From: Sipunculus nudus
Taxonomy: Eukaryota > Annelida > Sipuncula > Golfingiida > Sipunculidae
Assembly: GCA_026874595.1 (NCBI GenBank)
Contig: CM049316.1
Location: 68,346,676-68,410,675, forward strand
Reading direction: 5' to 3'
DNA length: 64,000 nucleotides
Shown here: positions 35,821 to 47,016 of the stretch, one piece after another
Layout of the letters: the number at the start of each line of letters is the position of its first letter
Numbering within the stretch: position 1 is the stretch's first letter
Made by a program: the position numbers and the translations under genes
Notes under the pieces: generated by a model
The model's database searches: none
What the model saw: the letters and a program-made list of their open reading frames with translations, nothing else
Told to the model about the DNA's origin: nothing

Positions 35821-36072
35821 TTAGTACTCAGTAAACTTGCCTTGTGTTTCATGTAACTTTGGGTTTTCTTTCAGTTTATCATATTCTCCTTGAGACAATA
35901 TATTAGCTTGTGCCTCAGTATCTAGCTTTACTGGTTTTACAGTACTCTGTGTAACACGTGGACCAATCCCGTCACGTGACTCAATAGTATCAACAATATC
36001 AACAGTCAATGTGCAAAAAAAAAGAGCGGATTCGTCTGTCTCAGTAACTATTGCTGTATGCACAACGTCCAT
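35821..36072 (-). pseudogene. Protease of the second Gypsy-type element
   Basis: The frame reads VKPVKLDTEAQANILSQGEY, matching a retropepsin start. The active-site triplet D-T-G is D-T-E, a loss of the invariant Gly. The frame is open for 83 codons but separated from the RT part by a stop. Confidence 0.7.
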
Positions 36073-36290
36073 TTACCGGACAAATATACCTTTGCAAAAT
36101 GTTTTCTGCTTTGGCACTTTGCATATGTTTTACCACATGCTGGGCATTTTCCCTGCACATGTCTATAACGACAACGTATACATGTGTTTGTCTGTGTTTG
36201 ACTACTTTGTCTGTTGGGAACCCCCCCCCCCCCCTTCAGGGACTGAACAGAACTGGTTTTCTTTTTTTTCACACATGCACAGTCGATGCT
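36073..36290 (-). pseudogene. Gag zinc-knuckle pair of the second Gypsy-type element
   Basis: The - strand frame shows CIRCRYRHVQGKCPACGKTY then AKCQSRKHFAKVY. This is the paired CxxCGxxHxxGxCPAxGxxCxxCxxxxHFxxxC knuckle of this Gypsy lineage, with late Cys changed to Tyr. A run of C at about 36220 breaks the frame upstream. Confidence 0.7.
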
Positions 36291-37065
36291 GAATCTGCGG
36301 CGACACTTGAACTTAGAACTTAGCTTTCTGAGACTGAGCTTTCACTACTTCTGCTGCCTTACAGATAAGGACTTTATCTAATGAAAGATTATCCTCTCTC
36401 AGTATTCCTTCTCTGATGAGATCATCTTTGATTCCACACGCTATCCTTATTTTATTATGAATTCTGCTAGCTCACGAAACTCGCAGGTTTTACAGAGGGA
36501 CCTAAGTCCTAAGTTGTGTCACATACTGATCTATGGACTCTGTAGGTTCCAAGATACCTTTATCAAAATGGAATCTTTCCAGTGTCAAGTTACACTTTGG
36601 TATACATTGTCCTTAAACTTCTCTATCACCTTAGCCAGTTTTATACTATAATCTTGATGCTCAAATGTAAAAATATTATAAACTTTACCTGACTCTTATA
36701 CAATGAGATGCAAAAATATGGAAGTTTTTACTCTTTCCTCCTTTGAAGACGAGCCACTAGCATCAAGAAACAGCATAAACCGCTGTTCAAACTCCCTATA
36801 AATTATCGATCACATTGATCATTGATAGTGACGGAGGCACCTTTATCATGATCAAGAAGACTACAGACAATAAGAAACAAGTACAGTTCATGTGCAAAAT
36901 CAAGGGACACTATGTATAACACCTGCCAGGCCACATGGCGGGAGAGAGACAACAAGAACCTCGGTAAGCTGTAGCTTCAACGAGTCTTTATAGTTTTAAA
37001 TCAAGCTTATTGGTAACATTACTCAAACAACGTGGTCCTATGTTACAAAATACGATTTCTGACAC
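36291..37065 (-). other. Degraded gag region of the second Gypsy-type element
   Basis: Residual gag coding on the - strand is likely but too broken for me to assign residues. Nothing else is seen. Confidence 0.4.
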
Positions 37066-37180
37066 TATATCGGGATGTTTGTGGACGTGCGAGTGAGTTT
37101 ACATGAAAAGAACACTGGACCTGCTGACCAGTTTTGTTCATTCTGACAAGATGGCTTCTAAGTCTCAGTTATTCTGGTTA
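37066..37180 (-). repeat. 5' LTR of the second Gypsy-type element
   Basis: Diverged copy of 35165-35279 (TATATCGGGATGTTTGTGGA ... CAGTTATTCTGGTTA). Confidence 0.55.
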
Positions 37181-37504
37181 AATCCTGGTTATTCTCATAT
37201 TTACAAATGACATATAAATGAGAACTAAGAGGAAGGAATCAATTATATTTATATTATTCATTATAAAATATAATAAAGCGCATCATCGGGAAGCTTACTG
37301 TTTTACCGGTAAAGTGTCCGCGTCTGTATCTGCGTCCGCACTTTTAAAATGCTTATATATCCTACAATGCTGGCACCTATATTATATCAACATTATATCA
37401 AATTCTGTATTATTGAGAAAATAATTTCCTGGTTCTGTTACCATGACTTATGCTCTTAAGGCCAAATACTAGTAAATTTTTTACATCGTTTGTTTCTTAG
37501 CACC

Positions 37505-37685
37505 AAGCTTTTTGATTGGATTTTGTTCTTATTTAGTGGAGGGTATTGAATAATGAATCTTTCAAACTGATTCACTTTTATTGAACTTGACCTATATTTG
37601 CGCACTTTATTAGCACTTTGGCATTTCCAAAATGATTTATTTCTTCAAAAAGTGGTTTTAGGTGTATCTTAGGCATTACTATTAT
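37505..37685. repeat. Direct-repeat copy 1 (partner at 39.75 kb)
   Basis: It shares GATTGGATTTTGTTCTTATT, GACCTATATTTGCGC-like and AGTGGTTTTAGGTGTATCTT with 39750-39915. The two copies are about 2.2 kb apart in the same orientation. Confidence 0.65.
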
Positions 37686-38700
37686 CAAATATCCTTGTGT
37701 ATCAGAAATGTATCATTCTGATTATACAGTTTTCTGAAATTAGGTTATTCTGACCTAATTTAGTCATTAAAACTTGGTCAGACAGGATACCTTAATCAAT
37801 GCTAATCGCTTCTCTATTATTCATCAGAATTGTACCAAATCTAGTACTATTCATCAGTTTGCGTAACAAAACCAATTTTGCTCACGACCTTGACTTATGC
37901 TCTCAAGTCACACGAGAAATTGAGTATCATTTATTTGTTAGCACATTAGCACCAAGGGTTTAAGGTCTAATCATCGTCAAACAACCTTGGTTTAATTTAG
38001 TTTTAGAATTCATATTAATAATAATTTTAGACACAGTGATGTATATATATTTAGAATCCTTAGAATATTCTCTATCAGATGAGATATATTTAAAAAGTGT
38101 AACTTTGAGAATTTAAAACTTGAAATGAATTAAAATTATTTTTTTAATTAAATATATCTCAAAATTGGCATAGGGTATGTGTGTGGAAATAGTACCATTT
38201 GAACTACATACAAATATCTCCAGGCGTTTTTTTTTTTTTGTTATATATTTATAGTCTTTTTTTCATAATGAACTTTAAATTAAAAAAAAAAATGTGTGAT
38301 GTTCACAATACTTATTTCGTTTAAATAACGCATTTCTACTACACAAAAAACGATACAGGAAAAAGAAAAAAAGCATTTTAGAATGCTTTTTGATTTACCT
38401 ATATGCAAAATTTTAAGACTCTATGTCTGATGGTTTTTGAGAAATATCGCTCTGAAGACAGCACAGTCTCCTGAAATACTGTTTTGAGAAAACGGCCAAA
38501 AACTGTTTGGGAAGAGAAAGTTCGTTTTGAGTGGAAAACAGGAATATAAGCGCAAGTGACAGTTGAATTTTTTCACTAAATTTTCCGATGAGAATCGGTT
38601 TCAATATATAAATTTTAAAATTTAATGGTTTATCAATGTTAAAGAAAGGATTTTATTAGGCATCATTACAACTGGAGAACTATCAAACTAAAGTAGGCGG
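37686..38700. other. AT-rich intronic sequence, no gene
   Basis: Low-complexity AT sequence with T and A runs near 38226 and 38280, and a small hairpin AAGCATTTTAGAATGCTTTT near 38373. No coding domain. Confidence 0.45.
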
Positions 38701-39300
38701 AGCTTACTGGTCCGAGGGGTCGGTCATCGGTAATCAGGCCATGGGCTACCGCGCCGGGGCATGCGTCAGGTGTGAAGTGACTGATAAGAACGATCACTCT
38801 GTTTACTCTGCGCTCTCGTTCAGACTATCATATACCCTAATCCAATTAACAGCTTGTCTCTCCCTATCACAATTATATATGAGACACTACATAGCTAGCA
38901 GCAACACATATCTCTCTCTCATTAGATTTATTTACCCAAGTCATATACGCGCTAAATCGTGATGCGGCCGCTCTTGCTTTTTCGATCGCTCACTTGACGA
39001 CTCAGAATCGTCATATCTGTGTAATTTCGTTATGGACATGGGAACCTTGTGATCAGCAGTATGTGACTGTCTTTCGTTCAAATAGCGAATTTTATCTTCG
39101 CTCATTCTACTCTTTTTTCTTCGACCCATGACGTTCAGTTTGAAGAAAGTGTATATTATAGAAGAAGGAACAATGTATTTGGCGATGTAATGATGGACCC
39201 TGAGAGAAATGTTATGGTGTATAGCAGGGTCAATATTACAGAAATAACAATCGGTAAATTCATTTTTCTGGGTATATATTGGTGCCAGGACCATTATTGG
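38700..39300 (-). other. Unclassified block with a 117-codon - strand frame
   Basis: The frame 39294-38941 reads FTDCYFCNIDPAIHHNISL and later MGRRKKSRMSEDKIRYLNER and SESSSERSKKQERP. DCYFC followed by a spaced His/Tyr and a charged tail is reminiscent of proteins encoded by some invertebrate transposons, but I cannot name a family. A GC-richer patch (CCGAGGGGTCGGTCATCGG) lies at 38710. It could be a transposon fragment. Confidence 0.3.
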
Positions 39301-39749
39301 GTGACACTAACATATTTTAGGGCAGTGACATAGACATTTTTCGGCAATTGGAGGAGTACGATGTACAGTTTACTTATGTGTTAGGCGTATAGGGGACGTG
39401 TTTGTATTAATGAGTGCCAATAAGTGAGTGCCGGTAATAAAGATAAGCTCTTTTTCCGGCTGACTGACCGCGGCTTCCCCACGCCTGTCAATCAACCATT
39501 TGCCTAATACCACGAGCGCATGGTTAACCAATAAGCAACTTACACGCTGCTTACTCTCGCCGAGCTGACAGTTGGTCCTGTTTGCACCCCACGTGGGGTT
39601 GACATCTGAATTAAAATACTTATTTTTCTAATTGATACAATATAACCCCAGGAACGTGTTTTTATGAAAAGATAGATATAGCACACATCTATAAAACTAG
39701 ATGTTTTCCTGAAAAATGTAATTTTCATGATTTTTGACGATGATTAGAC

Positions 39750-39915
39750 CTTAATTGGATTGTGTTCTTATTTTGTGGAAGGCATCGACTAATTGCTGTC
39801 TCGGACTGATTAATTTTACGTTGACCTTGCCCCATATTTGTGCAATATATTAACAGTTTTGCATTTTTACCAATGATTCAGTATCATGGAAAGAGTGGTT
39901 TTAGGTGTATCTAAC
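39750..39915. repeat. Direct-repeat copy 2 (partner at 37.5 kb)
   Basis: See 37505-37685. It ends directly before the Helentron remnant. Confidence 0.65.
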
Positions 39916-39929
39916 TATAAAACTATGCA

Positions 39930-40890
39930 AGCAAAGCAAAAATCAACCAGTAACATTCACACTGGTGCCATCAAAATTGAACTTTACACAGTACACTTTA
40001 AACATGGGAATCAGTAATATAGTAGAATCCAGTTTAAACTAAAATTAGCATTTTGGTGCATCATGCGTAAAGTGTAGGGAATAACAGTATCTCATGCAGT
40101 TATAGGACTGCAAAATATCGCCGCATCAGGCATGGGTTATGTTATATTGAGCCGTGTTACATCTCTAGATGGTTTACATCTACTAGATGATAATATCAGC
40201 AATGTATATGGCAGTTTAAAGAAAAGCTCACAGTTATGACTGATATGCCAGTATTGACAGTTCCTGATTATATAACTCCACTCTCACAAATAGCAACAAT
40301 TAACTGCATATTATTCGAACAGCATTCAGTGTCTTCCTGCACATTTTGAAAATTGAAAAAAAAACAAATGTTGATTTCATGAATGCACATGTAATAGGTC
40401 TCAAGAAAACTTTCACTGATAATACAATACTTGAAAAGTTTATGTTCAAAGGATTTCACAAACCAGTGACTGCCAATCGTCCAAGAGGAGGTACTGAAAT
40501 TTATGTAAAAGAATTGACCTCCCTCCAACGCCATTGTATGCTGTTATGAATTACACATGACAGTCCAAAAGGTTTGGTCTTTGTTATCTATGCATCACCA
40601 AAGATCACAAAATCTGAATGCAACAGAGTCATCTCAGTAAGTATATATACATTCCCACACGGTGTACACAGTGGTATTGCTGGTGACTTTAACCTTCACC
40701 AGAGCCGTCTAAAATCCCATTTCTAAAACTGCAACAGCTTAGTTACACACAACGGATCAGTTCTCCAACAACAAACACTAGAACCCTATTAGACCATATT
40801 TATACTGCCAACAGTTCTCCTCCTGCTCTGTCTGGTGTCAATTTGACCGACTACAGCTATCACCATGCCACATATTACAGTTTCAAATAG
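39930..40890 (+). mobile_element. Helentron remnant: helicase C-terminus plus endonuclease
   Basis: The + strand first gives the C-terminal part of a PIF1-like helicase: AIKIELYTVHFKHGNQ, a stop, KLAFWCIMRKV, a stop where Gln is expected, GITVSHAVIGLQNIAASGMG, and YVILSRVTSLDGLHLLDDNI. This is helicase motif VI of Helitrons. From 40355 it reads VDFMNAHVIGLKKTFTDNTI, FMFKGFHKPVTANRPRGGTE then IYVKE, and later GVHSGIAGDFNLH, which are landmarks of an apurinic-type endonuclease. A helicase followed by an endonuclease is the Helentron arrangement. Stops in both parts make it a pseudogene. The 3' hairpin terminus was not located. Confidence 0.7.
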
Positions 40891-41336
40891 GTATTTATTC
40901 TATTATATCTCATGTATTTCATAAACTGTTTCTGAACTAGCGCTGAACTGGTATTTTCACCTTCACTGTTTTATTGTTTGCTCACACCTTTCCATGCAGT
41001 ATGACATACGCTTTTTTTTTATTTCAACCACGAACACAATACAAACATTGACAATACATATGAAACACTTCACATATCAGTCGCATAAAATACATTTGTT
41101 TTACTATAGATATATAAGAACGTGCAAAAAATGAACGAAATACACTGAGTCCACGTAACCTTAATTATTTGACATGGAAGATATAGTCCTCCATGTTTCA
41201 TAATATCGATTTTTTAATTCAAATTTTTACTTGCAATATGCTTCTCAATTTCAAAAAGATATTTTATTTGTTGCTTTACCTATGTCCATTCTAATTTCAC
41301 TTGATCAAGACGAGAAGAATAAATGTAATATTTAAC

Positions 41337-41939
41337 TTAATTGTAAAGTAAATTTAAATCATTTCTGCCCTTTATCTTTCCAAGTAAGATGTCTCTTTTA
41401 CTTAAAACAATTCTGTCATTAGTGTGTTCATTCCACCATTCAGTAAAATGACTCGATAATATAACTAAATGAGGACATAACCAAAACATATGTTCTAGAT
41501 TCTCTACCTCACACTTACAGAAAATACAGCTACTATCTGATTTTACCTTCCACTTAGTTAACCAGTAATTGTTTATTAATATATCATGCAATATTCTAAA
41601 TTGTAAAAAGCGATATTTCACATTAAAACATGTTTTAAATGGAACAAAAAAGACTTCATTCCAGTCTATATCTTCATCGGTATCAACATACTTACTGATA
41701 TTTTGAGTTAATTTTAAAAATGAGTGTTTTTGTACATAAAATGAATACAACCTTTTTGAATCACTTCTAAGAAAATTAAGGTCACGATCAATACACAGTT
41801 GAGTTGATAATGGTATCTGCGAATGAATATTGGGCACATTAATTAATTCAATTTTTTTCCTCACAAGAGACACTGTTGCCTTCCTCTTCATATAGAATCT
41901 TGGTAGAACTCCCCGTTTTTGCCACTCTCTAAATGGCAT
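41337..41939 (-). pseudogene. C-terminal zinc-binding domain of the Tx1/L1-like ORF2
   Basis: This is the longest open frame in the window (200 codons). Late in it comes VKYRFLQFRILHDILINNYW, then LTKWKVKSDSSCIFCKCEVE and NLEHMFWLCP. Cys-x2-Cys...His-x4-Cys is the reverse-transcriptase-associated zinc finger found downstream of RT in L1, Tx1 and related LINEs. The frame ends in a normal stop followed by a 3' UTR of about 320 bases and a poly-A signal, so the 3' end of the LINE is complete. Confidence 0.8.
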
Positions 41940-41949
41940 AACTTCACCA

Positions 41950-43115
41950 TTTTCATAAAAAAAGATCCTTCACAAGTCACACACCAGCCTGAAATAAAAT
42001 AACATAAAAGAAATTGGTTTTTACATGAGAATTATACCATACAACCTGATGTCACACGGTACTCCGCGTGCTTCCAGGTTGTTAAAAGATAATAGGGCAA
42101 TGTAAATTTAAAGGAAACCCCGGAAAGAAATCCTGCTTCATGCACACTCACTTTCAAGAAGCGAAACAACACCTTTTACAGAAACAATATAATTCATAAA
42201 AATATATATACCAAACGTTATACTCACATTATTAGAGCCACATAAATACCATCACTGCTCTAATGTAGTTAAACATCACAAGAACAAAACAGGTCACGTA
42301 TAGCAGAGTCACATTACACACAAAACCACAAAGTTCTCCCTGAAGGTATCCGCTCGCCAAGAATGAAATCACCGACATAACACACGAAGTTGGAAATTCC
42401 TTTTTGTACGGCTCCCGTGAATACCTCTCCATACGCCGAGAGTCCGTGGATTCTGTCGGGCCTTCAGCACAAACACAGGCATAAGGCTCCAATCTACCAA
42501 ACGTTCAGTAATCAGGCATCCGCCACGCGTTATTGGTCCCGTAAATCAGTTCTCTCACTTTCTGGACCTGGAGGTCCTGATGCTAACATGCAGTCCTACA
42601 CAGTCTTTAGTTTTCAAGCCCTGACAGCGTGACTTATTCCAACGTCAAATCTCACTGACCTGTTGCCGGTACGGTGCTTATGGTCTGGCCCTCTCCTGAG
42701 ATATCTGAACACCTGAAAAAATAGTCTCATATTTTCCTGACGAATTAATAGCAGTTATTGGGCAACTTGTACCCGCAACGAAAGTCTTTACCCAAGTTTT
42801 CTGTCGGCTGTCTCTTTTCGACTGCCATGCTTTCTCCGTCCACAACATTGAAGCTACTTCGTCCCACTATCGTTCTCGTTACGACACGTACAGCACGTAC
42901 CTCTCTTGTACGCAAGTAGTTTTTAGCAGATATCCCCATATCCCGCCCCTTTCGGGGTCTTATGTAGTGGCGCCCCTTGCCTAGCCAATCAACGCCCAGC
43001 TTCGCGCCATTCCTAGACCAGGCCCAGACACGCGCGCACCTCCAACAAAAGAACATGAATCAACTCCGTTCCCGTTAAACAGCTTTTCACCGCTCTCTTT
43101 TGACATCACTCCCCC
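41950..43115 (-). mobile_element. CpG-rich LTR-like block inside the LINE
   Basis: On the - strand a purine tract GTAAGGGGGAG is followed by TGATGTCAAAAG. A GC- and CpG-rich stretch comes next, with GGGGCGCCACTACATAAGAC (TATA-like) near 42965 and CGAAAGGGGCGGG. AT-rich sequence then runs to about 41950. A polypurine tract next to a TG terminus with a nearby TATA-like box is what an LTR looks like. It interrupts the LINE between the RT linker and the zinc finger. No second copy or target duplication was found, so a CpG-rich promoter of another origin remains possible. The 103-codon frame at 43056-42745 has no known domain. Confidence 0.4.
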
Positions 43116-43199
43116 TTACGAAGAAAGTGCAACGTATTGTTACCTCTTTTTGGTGATACACATAAAAATACATTTTTAGTATCATACCTAATATTATAC

Positions 43200-43830
43200 C
43201 AAGCTCTCAGCACTCCAGAATAAAAGTATCAATTGCTTTACAGAATTTTAAAGAATATCCATTGTGTATGAGCAATAAAAAATCATCCCTGGAAGGGTAC
43301 AGCATTTTGTTTGATTTCATAGTATTCAGAGCTTTTAAACATTCAGTTTCGAGTGGACCTTCACAAGATAATTTTTCATCCTCCGACAGCATTGACCTTT
43401 AAAGATCTTTTAAATAATATTTATATTACCTGGTGTCACCTTTAGATTTAAATTATATAGTTTTGCATTAATTTTCTTTGAATCTCCAATATATGCTTAG
43501 GATCTGTCACAACGTTTCCATCAAGGTCGATCAGCTTATTTATATTTTCCTTTGTATGGTCCCGCTTCTCAAGGATTAGGAAATATTTATTACTTCTCTC
43601 ACGATGCCCTTACCAACTGACTTTTGACCTAATAATAGCCCCTTCTGTTTTATCATGTTCTATCTTTTCTAATTCATTTTTTATCTGGTTATCTCAACTA
43701 TCTTTTACATTTTACATTGGTTTCAGCATCTAATTTTGCTTCACTGATTTTTAGTTCTTCAAGTAACTCTTTTTCCCGTTGTGCTTTATTCCCATTTTGT
43801 TTGGGCATATTTTTATACATTTACATTCAT
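43200..43830 (-). pseudogene. RT-linker region of the Tx1/L1-like ORF2 (broken)
   Basis: The - strand contains NGNKAQREKELLEELKISEA near 43800 and LSEDEKLSCEGPLETECLKA then LNTMKSNK at 43392-43310. The latter matches the LT..E...CEGPIT..EC..AL..MKNNKSPG region just before RT motif 1 of L1-type elements. The SPG that should follow is degraded and RT itself is absent. Confidence 0.7.
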
Positions 43831-43899
43831 TTTGCCATACTTAATTCTTACTAATTAAATACGTTATACATCAATGTCATCTAAATAAGAAGTATTCAT

Positions 43900-44709
43900 T
43901 TTCCAGTAACTTTAACCTTTACTTTCTTGCTTCATTTCTATTTTAAGTTTAACTGAACTCTGATCAGAATGATGGGCTGCTTCTATACAAATATCATCTA
44001 CATAATCATATAGTTAGTTAGGTATCAACCAATAGTCTAACCTACAAGGGGAACTGGATTTTTTATTCTTCATGTATATTTTTATATGGATATCTCCTCC
44101 TCCATACATCAGTTATATCAAATGTCTCACATATAGGGTTTAAAATGTTTCTGACTTGGTTTTTATTATCGTTTAATTTGCCTTTTTCATCTAATTTATT
44201 ATCAAGGACAATCTCGCAATCCCGACCAAGAATAATATTATTTCCTCCATCATTCTTTCCTTTAAAGTCCTAAAAATATTTTTTGTTCATTTAGATTATT
44301 AGGTGCATATACATTAATAAACTAAAATGGATTATTTTTCAATAATACAATTTAACATTAGCAATCTGCCATTTTCATATTTTTTAATTTGTTTTACCTG
44401 AATATCTAATTCATAACGAACTAGAATAGCCACACCACGACTATTTATTATTCCCATGACTATAATATATCTTTGCACCCCATTCATTCTTCCAAATCGA
44501 TTCACTGCTATTCATTGCTCTTCACTGCTATAAGTTTCTTGAAGAAAAGTTATGTCTGTTTTCTCCTTATGCAGTAGTCTAAATAATGGTCTTCTTTTCC
44601 TGGATTGATTAAGTCCTCGAACATTTAATGTTTTGATATTAAAATTACTACTGCAACTATTGAACACTTCAGGTGAATATTTGTTTTGCTGCATACAGAG
44701 ATATATCAA
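43900..44709 (-). pseudogene. Endonuclease of the Tx1/L1-like ORF2 (broken)
   Basis: It starts NIKTLNVRGLNQSRKRRPLF then LHKEKTDITFLQETYSSEEQ (the catalytic Glu in QET). It continues in broken frames with INSRGVAILV and NNIILGRDCEIVLDNKLDEK (usual GGDFN changed), ending with TFDITDVWRRRYP. These are APE-type endonuclease motifs that nick the target DNA for insertion. Confidence 0.75.
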
Positions 44710-44964
44710 ACATGTCAGAGAATCTCATCAGTACATTAAGGTTACCAGTACAGTACATTACCTGCAGGGCAAACACATTGGCCACCTGCATTGGCCTTGA
44801 CCATTTAAAAGAAATACATACAGGGTACACTAAGTATGTACCATAGATTCTCCATATGACAGAAGCATCAATTGATAAAGATAATGTGCATCTTGGTTCA
44901 ATACACTAATGAAAATAATTATTTTAAAAATAACATAACAAGCAAACTTTATCTTGAACAATGA

Positions 44965-46030
44965 AATATTCAACTTTTCACAGAATCAGAGTTTTCCTTT
45001 AGTTTGTTCGCATGGCTGATATACACAAGTGAACCATCATCAGTTTTCACAATCACTTTTCCATCAGAGGGCCATGCCAGTTGAACATTTTTGTGTTCTT
45101 TTGCTGTCTGTAATAACTTGAATCTATAATCAGTTAGATCTTCCACAATATAGATGCATGTTCCTTTTAGCAATTTTCCTTATTGTTATCACATTCTCTC
45201 TTCATGCGTAGCTAACCAATTTGATCAGAATTGGCCGGTTCTGTTCCCCTGTGCGTCCTACCCTGTGCATCCTGTCAGTCATTCAGGGGTGAACTTGGGC
45301 TCCAGTCCTCTCGAAAATTTCCCAAAGTTTAACTCTTACATTATCCTCCTGGACACCAATATTTCTTATACTATTTCTGCGACTGTATTGTTCTAATACT
45401 TCACAGTGGGCCCTGGCGGACTTTCTCGAGAGGTATGTTCATCATTTAGCCACAGTAGCCTGCTCTCTCTTACATTCATCTTTCAGCTTTTGAATCTTAC
45501 TTTCCAATACACTTTCTGAATGACAAATAGCACTATTTACCCCAGTCTCCATGTTCTGTACCAGGGTCTCTATCTGTTTAAGTGATGCATTAGTCCCTTG
45601 TTTTAATTTTACAGTCCATTTTATTTTCCGTTTCAGCTCATTTTTTGTCTAAATGTTTCAAGATATTTGTTTCCATGCTTTTAACAATATTTTCATAGTG
45701 TCCTTATCCATGTTCTCACAATATATGGCCTGGATGGAAATGGATTTTGGAGCTACTCCAAAACACAACCTGCCATTTGCATTGTCCTTGACCTTCTATT
45801 TATGACAAGCTTAATTTTATACCACTGGGTGACTTGTTTTGGAATATTTCCTTTTAATTTCAGAAAGTACTTTGCATGTCAGCAGTTAATCTCAATGCCT
45901 GTAGTGTGTAAATTAGGCATAGATTTTACTTGATTAGTATCAAATTCAAATATTATATCACTGCAACAGACGAAAGCTTGGGATATATCCATATTTGTTT
46001 AAGGGTACAAACATTTTGTAGGTCAGCCAT
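44965..46030 (-). pseudogene. ORF1 of the Tx1/L1-like LINE (broken)
   Basis: The start MADLQNVCTLKQIWI is followed in another frame by FEFDTNQVKSMPNLHTTGIE and HAKYFLKLKGNIPKQVTQWY. A coiled-coil-like stretch (NMETGVNSAICHSESVLESK then IQKLKDECKREQATVAK) lies at about 45570-45440. An RRM-like part has DRMHRVGRTGEQNRPILIKL and the C-terminal KGTCIYIVEDLTDYRFKLLQ ending near 44965. ORF1 proteins bind LINE RNA and form trimers through the coiled coil. Several stops and frameshifts are present. Confidence 0.7.
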
Positions 46031-46035
46031 CTTGC

Positions 46036-47015
46036 AAACCTGATTTGAAATTATCATGCAGGAAAGGTAGAATTAAATTGCCACTTGTCATGTTTAAATT
46101 TAATCTGTGATTAGGAATATTTGATCACAACCCTGTTATCATCCTAATCAAACACCAGAGTCGAGAGTTGCTTCCATGATATAAATCAATCTTCTACATC
46201 ATGTGACCAATCCATGAATGATTGTTAGTTACATTTGTTTTTTAGTTCTATAAGCGATGGTCCTTTGCCTATCTGCCTGTCTGTTAAACTGGCACTCCAT
46301 AACCTTTGGACATATAACTCTCAAATTTAACAATCAACATACAGATAATGCCCCAAAGGTTATCCTACCTAACCGAAAATTTGATCACTGGGACTTTGTT
46401 CCTATGAAATATTCAAGCAAAACCTCCTAATGGTACACTTCATATTTAGTATAATTATTCTTGCATATTTCCTATGTACATGCCAGATATTAGGTAAATT
46501 TTGATAAAACAAATTTATCAAAATTTTGTAAATTTCTTTTAGTCTTACAATTCTTCTGACACAATCTCCAAGGAGATTCTGAACAAATCTCCTTTGAATC
46601 CTAAATTAGGTTACAGTGAAATTTATTCTGTGAGGTACAAGCCTAAAATCAAATTTAAGGCAACCAGAAAGTCACTCAGGGTAACATTTTAACTGTTTGA
46701 TCTAGAAATGTGTTTTTAATGTAAAGGGAGGTCATTGTAATATCCCTGGATATCCAAAATAAGGTCACTGGGACCTGTACTCTGTATAAAAGGCCAGTCA
46801 GATCGACATTAGTGGTAGCAGTTTGAGGTAGAATCTGAGAGTTCTAATTCAAATCTTCTTTGCATTTTGGGAGTTCCTGGTAAAATCTTCATGGAAGCCC
46901 TAGATAATCTTGCTGTAATCCTAAAGCACTGGTGTTGTTTTATTTATATTTGGCTATATTCTTTATGTGTATTTAATTAGAAGGTAGTTGTATAGCAGAA
47001 ATAGGAAATATTGTG
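46036..47015. repeat. Dispersed repeat fragments, no gene
   Basis: From 46240 the text TTAGTTCTATAAGCGATGGTC with GCCTATCTGCCTGTCTGTTA, then TGGCACTCCATAACCTTTGG and GAAATTAGGTCACT-like phrases mark diverged relatives of the AGCTCAGCTGAC family. No exon recognised. Confidence 0.5.
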
Positions 47016-47016
47016 T

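Larger units (their letters stand above)
35165..37180 (-). mobile_element. Second Gypsy-type LTR element, internally deleted (dead)
   Basis: A direct repeat of about 115 bp at 35165-35279 and 37066-37180 shares ATATCGGGATGTTTGTGG-like text, GAAAAGAACACTGGACCTGC and AAGTCTCAGTTATTCTGG. Between them on the - strand lie a gag knuckle, a protease and the first part of RT. Only about 1.8 kb is left, so most of RT, RNase H and integrase has been deleted. The protein spelling (GLGCLPGEHSILTD) places it in a different Gypsy lineage from the 6.6-13.3 kb element. It is nested in the intron of the CARD-ZZ gene, in opposite orientation. Confidence 0.7.
41011..46035 (-). mobile_element. Tx1/L1-like LINE, split by an insertion (dead)
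   Basis: Read on the - strand: ORF1 starts near 46030 and ends near 44965; the endonuclease starts at about 44709; an RT-linker piece lies at 43392-43210; after an intervening CpG-rich block comes a zinc-binding C-terminus at 41939-41337, an AATAAA signal and a short A tail at about 41011-41020. The endonuclease start (NIKTLNVRGLNQSRKRRPLF) and the ORF1 fold are of L1/Tx1 type. The RT catalytic region is missing. Multiple stops mark it as dead. Confidence 0.75.

Noticed and set aside
44512-45173. Host endonuclease or RNA-binding gene
   Set aside because: Both frames belong to a LINE of Tx1/L1 type on the - strand, in the expected ORF1-ORF2 order and with stops.
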